Source of the DNA: NORP23 sp050302475
GTDB lineage: Bacteria; Pseudomonadota; Alphaproteobacteria; Rhodobacterales; Rhodobacteraceae
Assembly (NCBI GenBank): GCA_050302475.1
Contig: JBNLBF010000018.1
Span: 1 to 64,000 of the forward strand
Direction of reading: 5' to 3'
Length of the DNA stretch: 64,000 bases
The position numbers and the translations under genes are program-made. Numbering within the stretch: position 1 is the first letter of the stretch; every line of letters starts with the position of its first letter. Below the pieces are notes generated by a model that was not told the origin of the DNA, searched no databases, and saw only the letters and a list, made by a program, of their open reading frames with translations. Below, piece by piece: positions 33,985 to 43,042 of the stretch.

Positions 33985-34815
33985 TTATTTCACTGCGCCG
34001 AAGGTCAGGCCGCGGACAAGTTGTTTCTGGCTGAACCAGCCCATGATCAGGATCGGCGCGATTGCCATCGTGGAAGCCGCACTGAGTTTTGCGTAGAATA
34101 GCCCTTCGGGGCTGGAATAGCTGGCGATGAAGGCCGTTAACGGCGCTGCGTTGGCGGCGGTCAGGTTAAGGGTCCAGAAGGCCTCGTTCCAGGCGAGGAT
34201 CACATTCAACAACACGGTTGATGCCATTCCGGGGATCGCCATGGGTGTCAGCACGAACAGGATTTCCTCGCGCAGGCTCGCCCCGTCCATACGGGAGGCC
34301 TCCAGAATCTCGCCGGGGATTTCCTTGAAATAAGTATAGAGCATCCAGACGATGATCGGCAGGTTGATCAGCATAAGCACAATCACCAGACCTATACGGC
34401 TGTCGAGAAGGCCCATCCGAATGAACAACAGGTAAATCGGATAGAGCACGCCAACCGCCGGCAGCATTTTGGTGGACAGCATCCACATCAGAATGTCCTT
34501 GGTGCGTTTGGAGGGAACAAACGCCATCGACCAGGCTGCCGGGATCGCGATGATCAAGCCCAGTATGGTCGATCCGAACGCGATGATGACCGAGTTCATA
34601 AAGTGCTTGGAGTAGTTCGACCGCTCCTGCACCACGCCATAATTTTCGAATGTCCATGAAGATGTCAGGACTTCGATGGGCGTTTTGATGGCATCGCCTT
34701 CAGCCTTGAAGGACAGGATGATAATCCAGAGGATCGGGAAGAAGATCAGCAGACCGATTGCCCAGGCTATGATGGTGTTGATCGTTTTGCGTTGATTTGT
34801 AACGGCACGTGCCAT
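33985..34815 (-). CDS. smoG: polyol ABC transporter permease (SmoG type)
   Basis: A 276-residue inner-membrane permease with six predicted membrane segments. The cytoplasmic coupling EAA loop reads EILEASRMDGASLREEILFVLTPMAIPGMA. MalG-type family by length and position. It lies between smoF and smoK, with 11 and 12 base gaps. Confidence 0.93.
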   Translation of the reverse strand: MARAVTNQRKTINTIIAWAIGLLIFFPILWIIILSFKAEGDAIKTPIEVLTSSWTFENYGVVQERSNYSKHFMNSVIIAFGSTILGLIIAIPAAWSMAFVPSKRTKDILMWMLSTKMLPAVGVLYPIYLLFIRMGLLDSRIGLVIVLMLINLPIIVWMLYTYFKEIPGEILEASRMDGASLREEILFVLTPMAIPGMASTVLLNVILAWNEAFWTLNLTAANAAPLTAFIASYSSPEGLFYAKLSAASTMAIAPILIMGWFSQKQLVRGLTFGAVK

Positions 34816-34827
34816 GTCAGTTCCCCC

Positions 34828-35694
34828 TCACGTGTCCAGATTCTTGCCGACGATGCGCATCAGGAAGATGGCAACGATATTGGCAAGTATGATTGCGTAG
34901 ACACCCCCGGCAGACCCGAGGCCCACATTCTGGCTTTCGAGCACACGCTGATATATCAGGTAGGTCAGGGTTTTGGTCCCGAACGCACCCCCGGTGGTGA
35001 CGAAAATCTCGGCAAAGATCGACAGAAGGAAGATCGTCTGGATCAGGATGACAATGGTGATCGCGCGGGCAAGGTGCGGCAGCACAATGTGGAAGAAGCG
35101 CGAGAAGACTGAAGCGCCATCCATTTCCGCGGCTTCCAGCTGTTCGCTGTCCAGCGACTGGATGGCCGTTAGCAGGATTAGGGTGGCAAAGGGCAACCAC
35201 TGCCAACTAACGATCATGACGATAGATTGCAGGGATTGCTGACTGAGCCATTCAACTGGTGTGGCCCCGAACGCCTTCCAGACATGTGCAAGGAATCCGT
35301 TGGTCGGGTCCATGAACAGGTTCTTCCAGACCAGCGCGGAAACGGTAGGCATAACGAAGAACGGTGCGATGACGAGGATCCGAACGACCCCCTGTCCCCA
35401 CATTGGCTGATCCAGCAGGATCGCCAGAAGGATCCCCAGCACAACCGTAATGATCAGAACCCCGCCCACGATGATCAGCGTTGTCATCACGCTGGGCCAG
35501 AAAGAACTGGACGTTATGAAGCGGGAATAATTTTCGAAACCGGCCCATCCCAGATCACCGCCACGCAGTGGCAGGTATTTCCGGAAAGAAAAATATAAGG
35601 TCATTGTCAGGGGAACGAGCATCCAACCCAAAAGCAGGATCACAGCGGGGGCCATCATGAGCCGGGCTGCGGAGCGGGAATGTTGTGTAGCCAT
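34828..35694 (-). CDS. smoF: polyol ABC transporter permease (SmoF type)
   Basis: A 288-residue MalF-type permease: first membrane segment LMMAPAVILLLGWMLVPLTMTLYFSF, several further helices, and the EAA loop LEAAEMDGASVFSRFFHIVLPHLARAI. Pairs with SmoG to form the channel. The 112-base gap to smoE upstream is larger than the others in the operon, as is common after the abundant binding protein, but I found no clear hairpin plus T run there. Confidence 0.93.
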   Translation of the reverse strand: MATQHSRSAARLMMAPAVILLLGWMLVPLTMTLYFSFRKYLPLRGGDLGWAGFENYSRFITSSSFWPSVMTTLIIVGGVLIITVVLGILLAILLDQPMWGQGVVRILVIAPFFVMPTVSALVWKNLFMDPTNGFLAHVWKAFGATPVEWLSQQSLQSIVMIVSWQWLPFATLILLTAIQSLDSEQLEAAEMDGASVFSRFFHIVLPHLARAITIVILIQTIFLLSIFAEIFVTTGGAFGTKTLTYLIYQRVLESQNVGLGSAGGVYAIILANIVAIFLMRIVGKNLDT

Positions 35695-35806
35695 GGGGAC
35701 GCACCTCCTCTGTGACGATCAGATCGTCGGTCGAACTGTTACTGAAGCAACGCGAACGGATAAGTGCCGGAGGGCGGCGGAGACCGCCCTCCGGTCAGGG
35801 AGTGAC

Positions 35807-37123
35807 TTAACGGTAGCCTGCGGCTTCCATCGCGTCATTGGTGAGGTCTTGCGCCTTCGCCAGCGCTTCGTCGATTGTCTGCTGACCAGCATAGACCGCC
35901 GAGAATTCCTGGCTCACTTCGGTAGCGATACCTGCAAATTCCGGGATAGCGGCAAACTGAACGCCTACATAAGGCACCGGATCAACCGTTGGGTTGTTCG
36001 GATCAGCCGACAGGATCGAATCCAACGTCATCTGTGCGAATGGAACCGCCTGGTAGTTCGGGTTCTCGTAAAGCGAGGTGCGTGCACCCGGCGGAACGTT
36101 TGCCCAGCCTTCGTTTTCGGCAACCAGCTCGATATAACTTTTGGATGTGGCCCATTCGATGAACTGCTTGGCTTCATCGACTTTCTGCGAGCCGGCAGGA
36201 ATTGCCAGCGCCCAAGCCCACAACCAGTTGGAGCGTTTGCCCAGACCGGTATCCGGTGCCAAGGCGAAGCCAACACTGTCAGCAACCGTGGAGTCGGTCG
36301 GGTTGGTCACAAAGGATGCCGCAACCGTTGCGTCGATCCACATACCGCATTTACCCTGCTGGAATAGCGACAGGTTTTCGTTGAAACCGTTGGTCGCATA
36401 ACCAGCCGGACCGGATTCATTCATCATGCCGACGTAGAATTCCAGCGTGTCTTTCCAAGGCTGCGTATCGAACTGGGCGTTCCAGTCTTCATCAAACCAA
36501 CGTGCGCCGAAGGAGTTGGACATAGCGGTGATAAACGCGCCGCCTTCACCCCAACCGGCTTTGCCGCGCAGGCAAATACCGTTGATTTCGTTGTCGCGAT
36601 CCGTCATCGCCGCCGCAGCTTCGCGGATAAATTGCCAAGTCGGCGCATCCGGCATTTCAAGACCAGCGGCTTCCATCAGGTCAGTCCGATACATGATCAT
36701 CGAGCTTTCGCCGTAGAACGGTGCTGCATAAAGCGTGCCGTCATAGGAAAGCCCACCTGCCATCGCTGGCAGAATGTCATCAACGTCATATTCTTCGGAC
36801 AGGTCATCCAGCGGAACCAGCCAGCCGTTTGCGCCCCAGATCGGGGTTTCATACATGCCGATGGTCATGATGTCGAACGCCCCACCTTTGGTGGAAATAT
36901 CAGTCGTCACGCGCTGACGCAGAACGTTCTCTTCAAGTGTCACCCACTCGACCATGATGCCGGTTTTCTCGGTGAAATCATCGGTCAGGCCCTGCATACG
37001 GATCATGTCGCCGTTGTTCACGGTCGCTATCGTCAGGGTTGTTGCATGAGACTCGGCCAGAGCCGCACCAGCGATGGTGCAAAGGGCCGACGCACCCAAG
37101 AGGGTGTGCACAATCTTATTCAT
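35807..37123 (-). CDS. smoE: polyol ABC transporter substrate-binding protein (SmoE type)
   Basis: A 438-residue periplasmic binding protein. The signal peptide MNKIVHTLLGASALCTIAGA ends LAES. The mature chain has the type 1 binding-protein pattern TLTIATVNNGDMIRMQGLTDDFTEKTGI and FNENLSLFQQGKCGMWIDATVAAS. First gene of the transport unit, with its own promoter and operator-like repeats upstream. Start at 37123 follows GGGAGG; a longer frame to 37210 runs through the promoter. Ligand (mannitol, sorbitol, arabitol) is inferred from the neighbouring mtlK. Confidence 0.92.
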   Translation of the reverse strand: MNKIVHTLLGASALCTIAGAALAESHATTLTIATVNNGDMIRMQGLTDDFTEKTGIMVEWVTLEENVLRQRVTTDISTKGGAFDIMTIGMYETPIWGANGWLVPLDDLSEEYDVDDILPAMAGGLSYDGTLYAAPFYGESSMIMYRTDLMEAAGLEMPDAPTWQFIREAAAAMTDRDNEINGICLRGKAGWGEGGAFITAMSNSFGARWFDEDWNAQFDTQPWKDTLEFYVGMMNESGPAGYATNGFNENLSLFQQGKCGMWIDATVAASFVTNPTDSTVADSVGFALAPDTGLGKRSNWLWAWALAIPAGSQKVDEAKQFIEWATSKSYIELVAENEGWANVPPGARTSLYENPNYQAVPFAQMTLDSILSADPNNPTVDPVPYVGVQFAAIPEFAGIATEVSQEFSAVYAGQQTIDEALAKAQDLTNDAMEAAGYR

Positions 37124-37142
37124 ATTTTCCTCCCTATCGCCC

Positions 37143-37200
37143 TTATGGGCAATTGCTATTGTTATGGGCAAATATTCACTCAGCTTTGCGAGTCTGTCAA
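37143..37200 (-). promoter_or_regulatory. promoter and tandem operator repeats of smoEFGK-mtlK
   Basis: Minus-strand -35 TTGACA (37195-37200, perfect) and -10 GAATAT (37172-37177) are 17 bases apart. Just downstream, TTGCCCATAA occurs twice in direct orientation (37143-37152 and 37162-37171, 19 bases apart), and a related TTGCCTAT lies at 37199-37206 over the -35. The repeats cover the start of transcription and suit a regulator such as SmoC. Confidence 0.6.
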
Positions 37201-37208
37201 TAGGCAAC

Positions 37209-37228
37209 AAAAAAGGCGCCGAAGCGCC
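37209..37228 (-). terminator. rho-independent terminator between smoC and smoE
   Basis: On the minus strand GGCGC and GCGCC enclose a TTCG tetraloop, followed by a run of six T. It lies about 40 bases after the smoC stop and just before the smoE promoter, so HAD-smoC and smoEFGK-mtlK are separate transcripts. Confidence 0.85.
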
Positions 37229-37265
37229 CTGCTTTATTGTTATTTTTCTGATACTTGTGGGATCT

Positions 37266-38225
37266 CTAACCGTTTAGCAACGCTTCCGCGGTCGCTTCGC
37301 TCGTGATTATTCCATTCACCAGACGTCCGGTCAGGGCAGCGTGAATCGCTTTCACTTTGGCTGGTCCGACAGCGACCGCAATCACCTTCCTGTTGGGGTT
37401 GGAGTCAAGCGGTGCGCTCGCTACCCTGCGGTTGTATGCGCAATCCAACAGATTCCCTTCGCTGTCATAAATCCAGCTGGTGATTTCCCCGGCAGCCCCT
37501 AACGCCAGCAGTTCGGGCAGTTCGTCATCTTCGACGAAACCATCCACGACCAGTGGTGCCGTTGCATCCATGTTACCGATCCCGACCAGTGTCAGGTCCG
37601 CCCGCTTGCACAGATCAATCGTATTGCGCACCGCTTCCTGCATATGAAGCGTTGTCAGCTCTTCCTTGTCGCTGGCCAAAACCGGCAACGGATAGGGGAA
37701 CTGCATCGCCCCCACCCGATCCGCCATCCGGATCGTCGCATTGTAGGGGGTTGCCGACCCATCGGACATCATGTTGCCCAACAGGGACACAATCTTGTGC
37801 TGTGGACAGGACATCCGCGAAACCTGTTCCACACAAGCCTTCAGCGCCCGCCCGGTTCCCAGTGCGATAATCTTTTCGGTCGGTTCTTTCAGAACTCTTT
37901 CCAGTTCTTCCGCGGCGACAATGGCCACACCTGTCAGCAGGTCAGGATGATCAGGGTCCGATGGCACCACCTCCGCATATGGCAGATCATATCTTTCCCG
38001 CAATGCGCGGGCGAGGTCCATACAGCGCCCGATAGGGTGATCTATACGAACCTTGACCAATCTTTCCGACACTGCCAGCGACACGAGACGCTGTACCGAC
38101 TGACGGCTGACGCCGAGCTTTCGGGCAATTTCATCCTGCGTATTTCCGGCAACATAATATAGCCACCCGGCACGCGCAGCGTCATCCAGGCGGGTCGCTT
38201 CGGCAGTAAATCGTCCGTGGTTCAC
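37266..38225 (-). CDS. smoC: SorC/DeoR-type sugar-binding transcriptional regulator (SmoC type)
   Basis: A 319-residue regulator with an N-terminal helix-turn-helix (about residues 25-50: LYYVAGNTQDEIARKLGVSRQSVQRLVSLA) and a C-terminal sugar-phosphate-binding domain with IIALGTGRALKACVEQ and LVGIGNMDATAPLV. Likely controls the polyol transport operon directly downstream through the repeats at 37143-37206. It follows the HAD gene by 11 bases. Confidence 0.92.
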   Translation of the reverse strand: MNHGRFTAEATRLDDAARAGWLYYVAGNTQDEIARKLGVSRQSVQRLVSLAVSERLVKVRIDHPIGRCMDLARALRERYDLPYAEVVPSDPDHPDLLTGVAIVAAEELERVLKEPTEKIIALGTGRALKACVEQVSRMSCPQHKIVSLLGNMMSDGSATPYNATIRMADRVGAMQFPYPLPVLASDKEELTTLHMQEAVRNTIDLCKRADLTLVGIGNMDATAPLVVDGFVEDDELPELLALGAAGEITSWIYDSEGNLLDCAYNRRVASAPLDSNPNRKVIAVAVGPAKVKAIHAALTGRLVNGIITSEATAEALLNG

Positions 38226-38236
38226 TCAACCGTCCT

Positions 38237-38899
38237 TTACGTTTGTAGCAGGTGCTCGGGAAAATCCGACCAGGTTCTGATACTCAGGTCACATGATGAC
38301 TCCTTTGGATCGACACCCTGCAGATGAGCGCCACCAGAATAATATCCAACCACCATCCCTGCTTTGTAACCCGCCTCCAGTCCAGGCGCACTATCCTCGA
38401 TTACCAATGTTCGTGACGGGCTGAAACCCATCGATGATGCCGCAAACAAAAACAGATCAGGTTCGGGTTTGCCGTTGGCCACTTGCGAAGCTGTAAAGAC
38501 ATCATCTTGGAAATGCCTGTCAAGCTGCGTGATTGCGAGTGAGCGTTTGACACGTTCGGGGCTGGAACTGGTTGCGACACATTTCCGGCAGGTCAAATTG
38601 CCCAATACCCGTTCGATCCCCTTGGTCGCTGTCAGCTCCGTTTCAAATCGCTGCAACAGGGCCTGACGGTAGCTGAGCTCAAAATCCTGAGGCAGCTCTT
38701 TCTTGAAATCCGCCCTAATGGTGTTGGCCACCGTCGGGAAGCTGCGTCCGAAAAAATTCTCGCGAACATAATCAAGACTGATATCGACACCCGCCGACCG
38801 AAGCTGCGAGATCAACACGTCCGCGCTGATCAGCTCGCTATCGATCAGGACACCGTCGCAATCAAAAATGACAAGATCAATTTCAGTCAGCTGGCTCAT
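38237..38899 (-). CDS. HAD-superfamily phosphatase of the polyol locus
   Basis: A 220-residue beta-phosphoglucomutase-like HAD hydrolase: motif I VIFDCDGVLIDSE, motif II ATSSSPERVKRSLAI, motif III around NGKPEPDLFLFAA and motif IV VIEDSAPGLEAG. First gene of the HAD-smoC unit. It could dephosphorylate a sugar or polyol phosphate made during catabolism; substrate unknown. Confidence 0.9.
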   Translation of the reverse strand: MSQLTEIDLVIFDCDGVLIDSELISADVLISQLRSAGVDISLDYVRENFFGRSFPTVANTIRADFKKELPQDFELSYRQALLQRFETELTATKGIERVLGNLTCRKCVATSSSPERVKRSLAITQLDRHFQDDVFTASQVANGKPEPDLFLFAASSMGFSPSRTLVIEDSAPGLEAGYKAGMVVGYYSGGAHLQGVDPKESSCDLSIRTWSDFPEHLLQT

Positions 38900-38924
38900 A
38901 TCGCCCGTTCGTTAGGGTCGAACC

Positions 38925-38953
38925 GTTATCCGGGAAACGCAGGATTTGTGCAA
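38925..38953 (-). promoter_or_regulatory. promoter of HAD-smoC
   Basis: Minus-strand -35 TTGCAC (38948-38953) and -10 GATAAC (38925-38930), 17 bases apart. The -35 lies inside a small inverted repeat, GGATT-N5-AATCC (38942-38956). Confidence 0.5.
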
Positions 38954-38965
38954 TCCCTGCCAGAT

Positions 38966-39042
38966 TGGTGACCCCGGGAGGATTCGAACCTCCGACCTAC
39001 CCCTTAGGAGGGGGTCGCTCTATCCAGCTGAGCTACGGGGCC
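38966..39042 (-). tRNA. tRNA-Arg (anticodon CCU)
   Basis: The minus strand folds as a full cloverleaf: acceptor GGCCCCG pairs with CGGGGTC (one G-U), D arm AGCTCAGCTGGATAGAGC, anticodon stem ACCCC/GGGGT with loop CTCCTAA (anticodon CCT, reading AGG), T arm GGAGGTTCGAATCCTCC, and an encoded CCA end. It lies alone between the polyol locus and the M48 protease. Confidence 0.97.
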
Positions 39043-39172
39043 GTGGCGTCGTTCTAGCGGCGGCGGTTTGACGGGTCAACGTGGCAACCCTCCGCCGGTT
39101 GCGATTTGGAAAGGTCGTAATTTCTGTTAGCGTGAATAAATACTGTCACGATGTAACTATAAGAGCCGCACC

Positions 39173-40633
39173 ATGTTGAAACGTATCTCCGTTATTCTCT
39201 TTGCCGCTGCCAGTTTCGCCGGACCCGCGTTTGCGGACCCGCGCACAGACCAGCAAAACGCGTTCGGCGCTGAACAGCACCCGCTGGTGTTGGAGAAATT
39301 CGGGGGCGAGGTCGCCGATGATGTCGTCACAGGCTATGTTACCGATCTGGGGCAGGAGTTGGCGGCGCTGACCGAACAGGCGAACGATCCCTGGACGTTC
39401 ACCGTGCTGGACTCGCCCATCGTCAATGCCTTCGCGCTGCCCGGCGGATATGTCTATGTGACGCGCGGTTTGCTGGCGCTTGCCAATGACGAGGCGGAAC
39501 TGGCTGCAGTCCTGTCTCACGAGATCGCGCATATTGTCGAAGACCATCTTCAGGATCGCAATGACGCCGGTGGCGACGCACTGCGCGAAGGGTTGCTGGG
39601 GGCATTGATCGGCGGGTTGCTGTCAGATGGCGACGACCGTCTTGGTGACGCCATCAAGTCGGGGATCGAGGCGACCTTCGGGTACCTTGGCGAATTCACG
39701 CAAGGGCAGGAATTCGAAGCCGACAAGATGGGGATCGAGCTGCTGGCCCGTGCCGGGTATGACCCGCAGGCGCAAGCGGATTTTCTGGAAAGCCTTGCCG
39801 CCAGTCACGAACTGGAAAGTCTACTGGCGGGGCGCGAGTATAACCCTAACGCTGTTGCGTTTTTCGCGACACATCCCGCGGATACGGAACGGGTTGAGCG
39901 TGCGCTGCGGGAGGCTGATCTGGTCGGCACCAATGAAACCCGCCCGCGCAATCAGGAACGCTATTTCGATATTATCGACGGAATGATCTATGGGGACTCT
40001 GCGGAGCAGGGATTCGTGCGCCGAAGCGGGTTCTTCCACCCGGTGATGCGGTTCGCCTATCAGGTGCCCGAAGATTTTGTGATCACAAACTCAGCGCAAC
40101 GGGTTTTTGCCCGTGGCCCGGATGGGGCCAACATGATTCTGACGGGTGGGCGGGCGCCCGCAGGGAGCCTGTCGGAATATATTCTTCGCGGTTGGATCCC
40201 AGAGGTTGGCCGCCAAACCCGGATCGACCCGCGCCCGGATGTGGACGAGATAGAGATAAACGGACTGGAAGCCGCAACCGCGCTGACAACGATCCAGACC
40301 CGACAGGGTGAAATGCTGCTGCGTTTAACCGTGATCCGCCGCGGCGATTACCTGTTCCGCATCAGTGGCATGAGCCATCCCGACGCGCATGACGTCACAC
40401 AGGGGATTTTTGATGCGATGCAGACGTTCAAATCGCTCGAAGAATGGGAGGCCGACCTGTTGCAACCGCACCGGATCGAGATCCGCAAAGTTGGCTGGCG
40501 GGATGATGTTGAATCCCTCGCCGACGAAATGCCCTTCGCCGAATACCGCGAGGAACGGTTCCGCACACTGAACGGTTTGGAAGACGATGACGAATTGAGC
40601 CGTGGCGATTATGTGAAAGTGATCGTGGAGTGA
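39173..40633 (+). CDS. M48 family exported metalloprotease (BepA-like)
   Basis: A 486-residue protein with a signal peptide (MLKRISVILFAAASFAGPAF, cleaved after ADP or AFA), the zinc motif SHEIAHIVEDH and the third ligand in EFEADKMGIELLARAGYDP. The N-terminal half is the M48 peptidase domain and the C-terminal half (about 255-486) a long domain of unknown role instead of the usual TPR repeats. Family members degrade or help fold outer-membrane proteins in the periplasm. It converges with ubiB at its last base. Confidence 0.92.
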   Translation: MLKRISVILFAAASFAGPAFADPRTDQQNAFGAEQHPLVLEKFGGEVADDVVTGYVTDLGQELAALTEQANDPWTFTVLDSPIVNAFALPGGYVYVTRGLLALANDEAELAAVLSHEIAHIVEDHLQDRNDAGGDALREGLLGALIGGLLSDGDDRLGDAIKSGIEATFGYLGEFTQGQEFEADKMGIELLARAGYDPQAQADFLESLAASHELESLLAGREYNPNAVAFFATHPADTERVERALREADLVGTNETRPRNQERYFDIIDGMIYGDSAEQGFVRRSGFFHPVMRFAYQVPEDFVITNSAQRVFARGPDGANMILTGGRAPAGSLSEYILRGWIPEVGRQTRIDPRPDVDEIEINGLEAATALTTIQTRQGEMLLRLTVIRRGDYLFRISGMSHPDAHDVTQGIFDAMQTFKSLEEWEADLLQPHRIEIRKVGWRDDVESLADEMPFAEYREERFRTLNGLEDDDELSRGDYVKVIVE

Positions 40634-42148
40634 TCAGCTCAGTATCAGCGCCACCAAAACCCCGACAATCAATCCGCCAACACCCCATTTCCACCCATTG
40701 GAATGAGTTTCGTTGACGGGGTCCTCGGCAGCATTCTTCAGCGCCCGCTCCGCCAGTTCCGGCAGGCGCGGTCCGAACCGGGACAGAACCTGCAGGGTTT
40801 TGGAAAGATCCCGCAGCATTGCTTTCGGCCCGATGTTGTCGCGAATGTAACGCTCAATGACCGGGGCGGAGGCGTCCCACATATTCATTTCGGGATTAAA
40901 GGTGCGGGTGACCCCTTCGACTACAACCATGGTGCGTTGCAGCAGGATCAGCTCGGTCCGGGTCTGCATGCCGAAGGTTTCGGTGACATCGAATAGCTGA
41001 CCAAACACCCGGGCCATGGATACGTGGCTTGCGTCCTGTCCGAAGATCGGCTCGCCGACCGACCGTAGCGCCTGCGCAAAGGCTTCGACATCTTGGTCGG
41101 CGGGGACGTAGCCTGCCTCGAAATGGACCTCTGCGACGCGGCGATAATCGCGCTGCTGGAACCCCATAAGGATTTCGGCATAGACGCGGCGGGTATAGGT
41201 GTCGATACGGCCCATTATGCCGAAATCCATCGCCACCAGATCACCGTTGGCAGCAACCTTCAGGTTGCCCTGATGCATGTCTCCATGGAAGAACCCGTCG
41301 CGCAGGGCATGACGCAGGAAGGTTTGCATCAGCCGGGTGGCCAGTTCCTTGGGGTCGTGGCCCGCGGCAATCACAGCATCGACGTCCCCCAGCGGCACTC
41401 CGTCAGCCCATTCGGTGGTCATCACACGCCGCGCCGATAGCCCCCAGTTGAGCGCGGGCACGCTAAAACCCGCGTCCTCAGCCGTATTGGCAGCGTATTC
41501 GTCGGCCGCAGATGCCTCCATCCGCAAGTCCAGTTCCGCGACTGCGACACTTTCGAAATGTTCGATCACCGCGCGGGGGCGGAGGCGGCGGGAGAAAGGC
41601 GCAAGGAATTCGATAATGCTGGCCGCCAGATAGAACGCATCGACATCGCGCATAAAGGCGCGTTCGATGCCGGGGCGCAGGACCTTAACGGCGACTTGTT
41701 GGCCGGTCTCCGCCAGTGTCGCCTTGTGCACCTGCGCCAGGGACGCCGCCGCGACCGGTTCGGAGAAACTGGAAAACACGTCATCGACTTTGATGCCCAG
41801 CTCCCGCTCTACCGTTTCGATCGCGATATCCGTAGGGAAAGGTGGCAAGGCGTCCTGCAAAACCCGCAGGTCATTCGCCAGTTCCACCCCGACCACGTCG
41901 GGACGTGTGGACATCAACTGCCCGAATTTGATGTAGGCCGGACCCAGCGCGGTCAGCGCGCGCAGAACCGGCGGTTGCGAGGGATCGCCCTTTAGTCCCA
42001 GAAACTGCAGCGGCCAGCCAACAATCCGGGCAGCCACGCGAACCGGGGCGGGGGCTTCCATAGCCTCCAGCGCCAGTTTCATCGCGCCTGCGCGTTCAAA
42101 GGTCGCACCGGTGCGGATCAATCGCCAGATGTTGTGCGGACCCCTCAT
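40634..42148 (-). CDS. ubiB: UbiB family (ABC1/ADCK) atypical kinase for ubiquinone synthesis
   Basis: A 504-residue protein with the UbiB motif LGPAYIKFGQLMSTRPDVVG (KxGQ), the kinase-like core VAVKVLRPGIERAFMRDVDAFYL, HGDMHQGNLKV and VAMDFGIMGRID, and a C-terminal membrane anchor WGVGGLIVGVLVALILS. Needed for ubiquinone biosynthesis, probably as an ATPase that helps move lipid precursors. Its start overlaps the ubiE stop in ATGA, fitting the usual ubiE-ubiB operon. Confidence 0.95.
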   Translation of the reverse strand: MRGPHNIWRLIRTGATFERAGAMKLALEAMEAPAPVRVAARIVGWPLQFLGLKGDPSQPPVLRALTALGPAYIKFGQLMSTRPDVVGVELANDLRVLQDALPPFPTDIAIETVERELGIKVDDVFSSFSEPVAAASLAQVHKATLAETGQQVAVKVLRPGIERAFMRDVDAFYLAASIIEFLAPFSRRLRPRAVIEHFESVAVAELDLRMEASAADEYAANTAEDAGFSVPALNWGLSARRVMTTEWADGVPLGDVDAVIAAGHDPKELATRLMQTFLRHALRDGFFHGDMHQGNLKVAANGDLVAMDFGIMGRIDTYTRRVYAEILMGFQQRDYRRVAEVHFEAGYVPADQDVEAFAQALRSVGEPIFGQDASHVSMARVFGQLFDVTETFGMQTRTELILLQRTMVVVEGVTRTFNPEMNMWDASAPVIERYIRDNIGPKAMLRDLSKTLQVLSRFGPRLPELAERALKNAAEDPVNETHSNGWKWGVGGLIVGVLVALILS

Positions 42149-42888
42149 ATTTTCCAGCCGGAATGCAGCGCCGCGATGCCCATCGACAGATTTCGGTATT
42201 TGACCCGGTCAAACCCTGCCTCGCGGATCATGTCAGCAAAGATTTCCTGCTTCGGGAAACGGCGGATGGACTCGACCAGATACTGATAGCTGTCGCTATC
42301 ATTCACGATCAGTTTGCCAAGCGGCGGGATCACATTGAAGCTATAGCGGTCATAGGCCCACTGCATCGCCTTGTTCGGTATCGCCGAAAATTCGAGCACC
42401 ATCAGACGGCCACCGGGTTTCAACACGCGGTAGGCTTCGGACAGGGCGTCAGCGATCCGCGTCACGTTCCGGATGCCAAAACTGATTGTGTAGACGTCGA
42501 ACTGGTCATCCTCGAACGGCAGGGCCATCGCATCGCCGCACACCCAGTCAAGGCTGTCCTGCAACTGCGCCGCCTCGGCCCGTTTGCGCCCTTCGTCGAG
42601 CATCGGCTGGGTCATGTCGAACACGGTGGCGTGGGCCTCGCCCGCGCGTTTCAGAAAGCGGAAGGCGATGTCACCGGTGCCGCCCGCAACATCCAGCAAC
42701 CGCTGCCCTTTGCGCGGTGCCAGCCAATCCATCATCGCGTCTTTCCAGATGCGGTGAATGCCGAGGCTCATCGCGTCATTCATCACGTCATATTTCGACG
42801 CCACATTGGTGAAGACACCATGGACCATCCCGGCCTTGGCATCCTCATCCACTGTCTGGAACCCGAAATGGGTTTTTCTGTCGCTCAT
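42145..42888 (-). CDS. ubiE: demethylmenaquinol/2-methoxy-6-polyprenyl-benzoquinol methyltransferase UbiE
   Basis: A 247-residue SAM methyltransferase: FGFQTVDEDAKAGMVHGVFTNVASKYDVMNDAMSLGIHRIWKD is the UbiE signature, LLDVAGGTGDIAFRF binds SAM, and FGIRNVTRIADALSEAYRVLKPGGRL is the second family block. C-methylation step of ubiquinone synthesis. Length is normal. Confidence 0.97.
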   Translation of the reverse strand: MSDRKTHFGFQTVDEDAKAGMVHGVFTNVASKYDVMNDAMSLGIHRIWKDAMMDWLAPRKGQRLLDVAGGTGDIAFRFLKRAGEAHATVFDMTQPMLDEGRKRAEAAQLQDSLDWVCGDAMALPFEDDQFDVYTISFGIRNVTRIADALSEAYRVLKPGGRLMVLEFSAIPNKAMQWAYDRYSFNVIPPLGKLIVNDSDSYQYLVESIRRFPKQEIFADMIREAGFDRVKYRNLSMGIAALHSGWKI

Positions 42889-43042
42889 CCGTCCACCTAT
42901 TGGTCGGGGACAGAGTTATAACCCTTTGAGCAGGTTTACAATTGCTAGGACGTGCCGAACACGGTTGTCTTTCTGTGTTTTGTCAGCGTCATTCACAGAA
43001 TCGCCATATGCTGCTATCTTCGCGTCAGGGAGGAACATTCGA

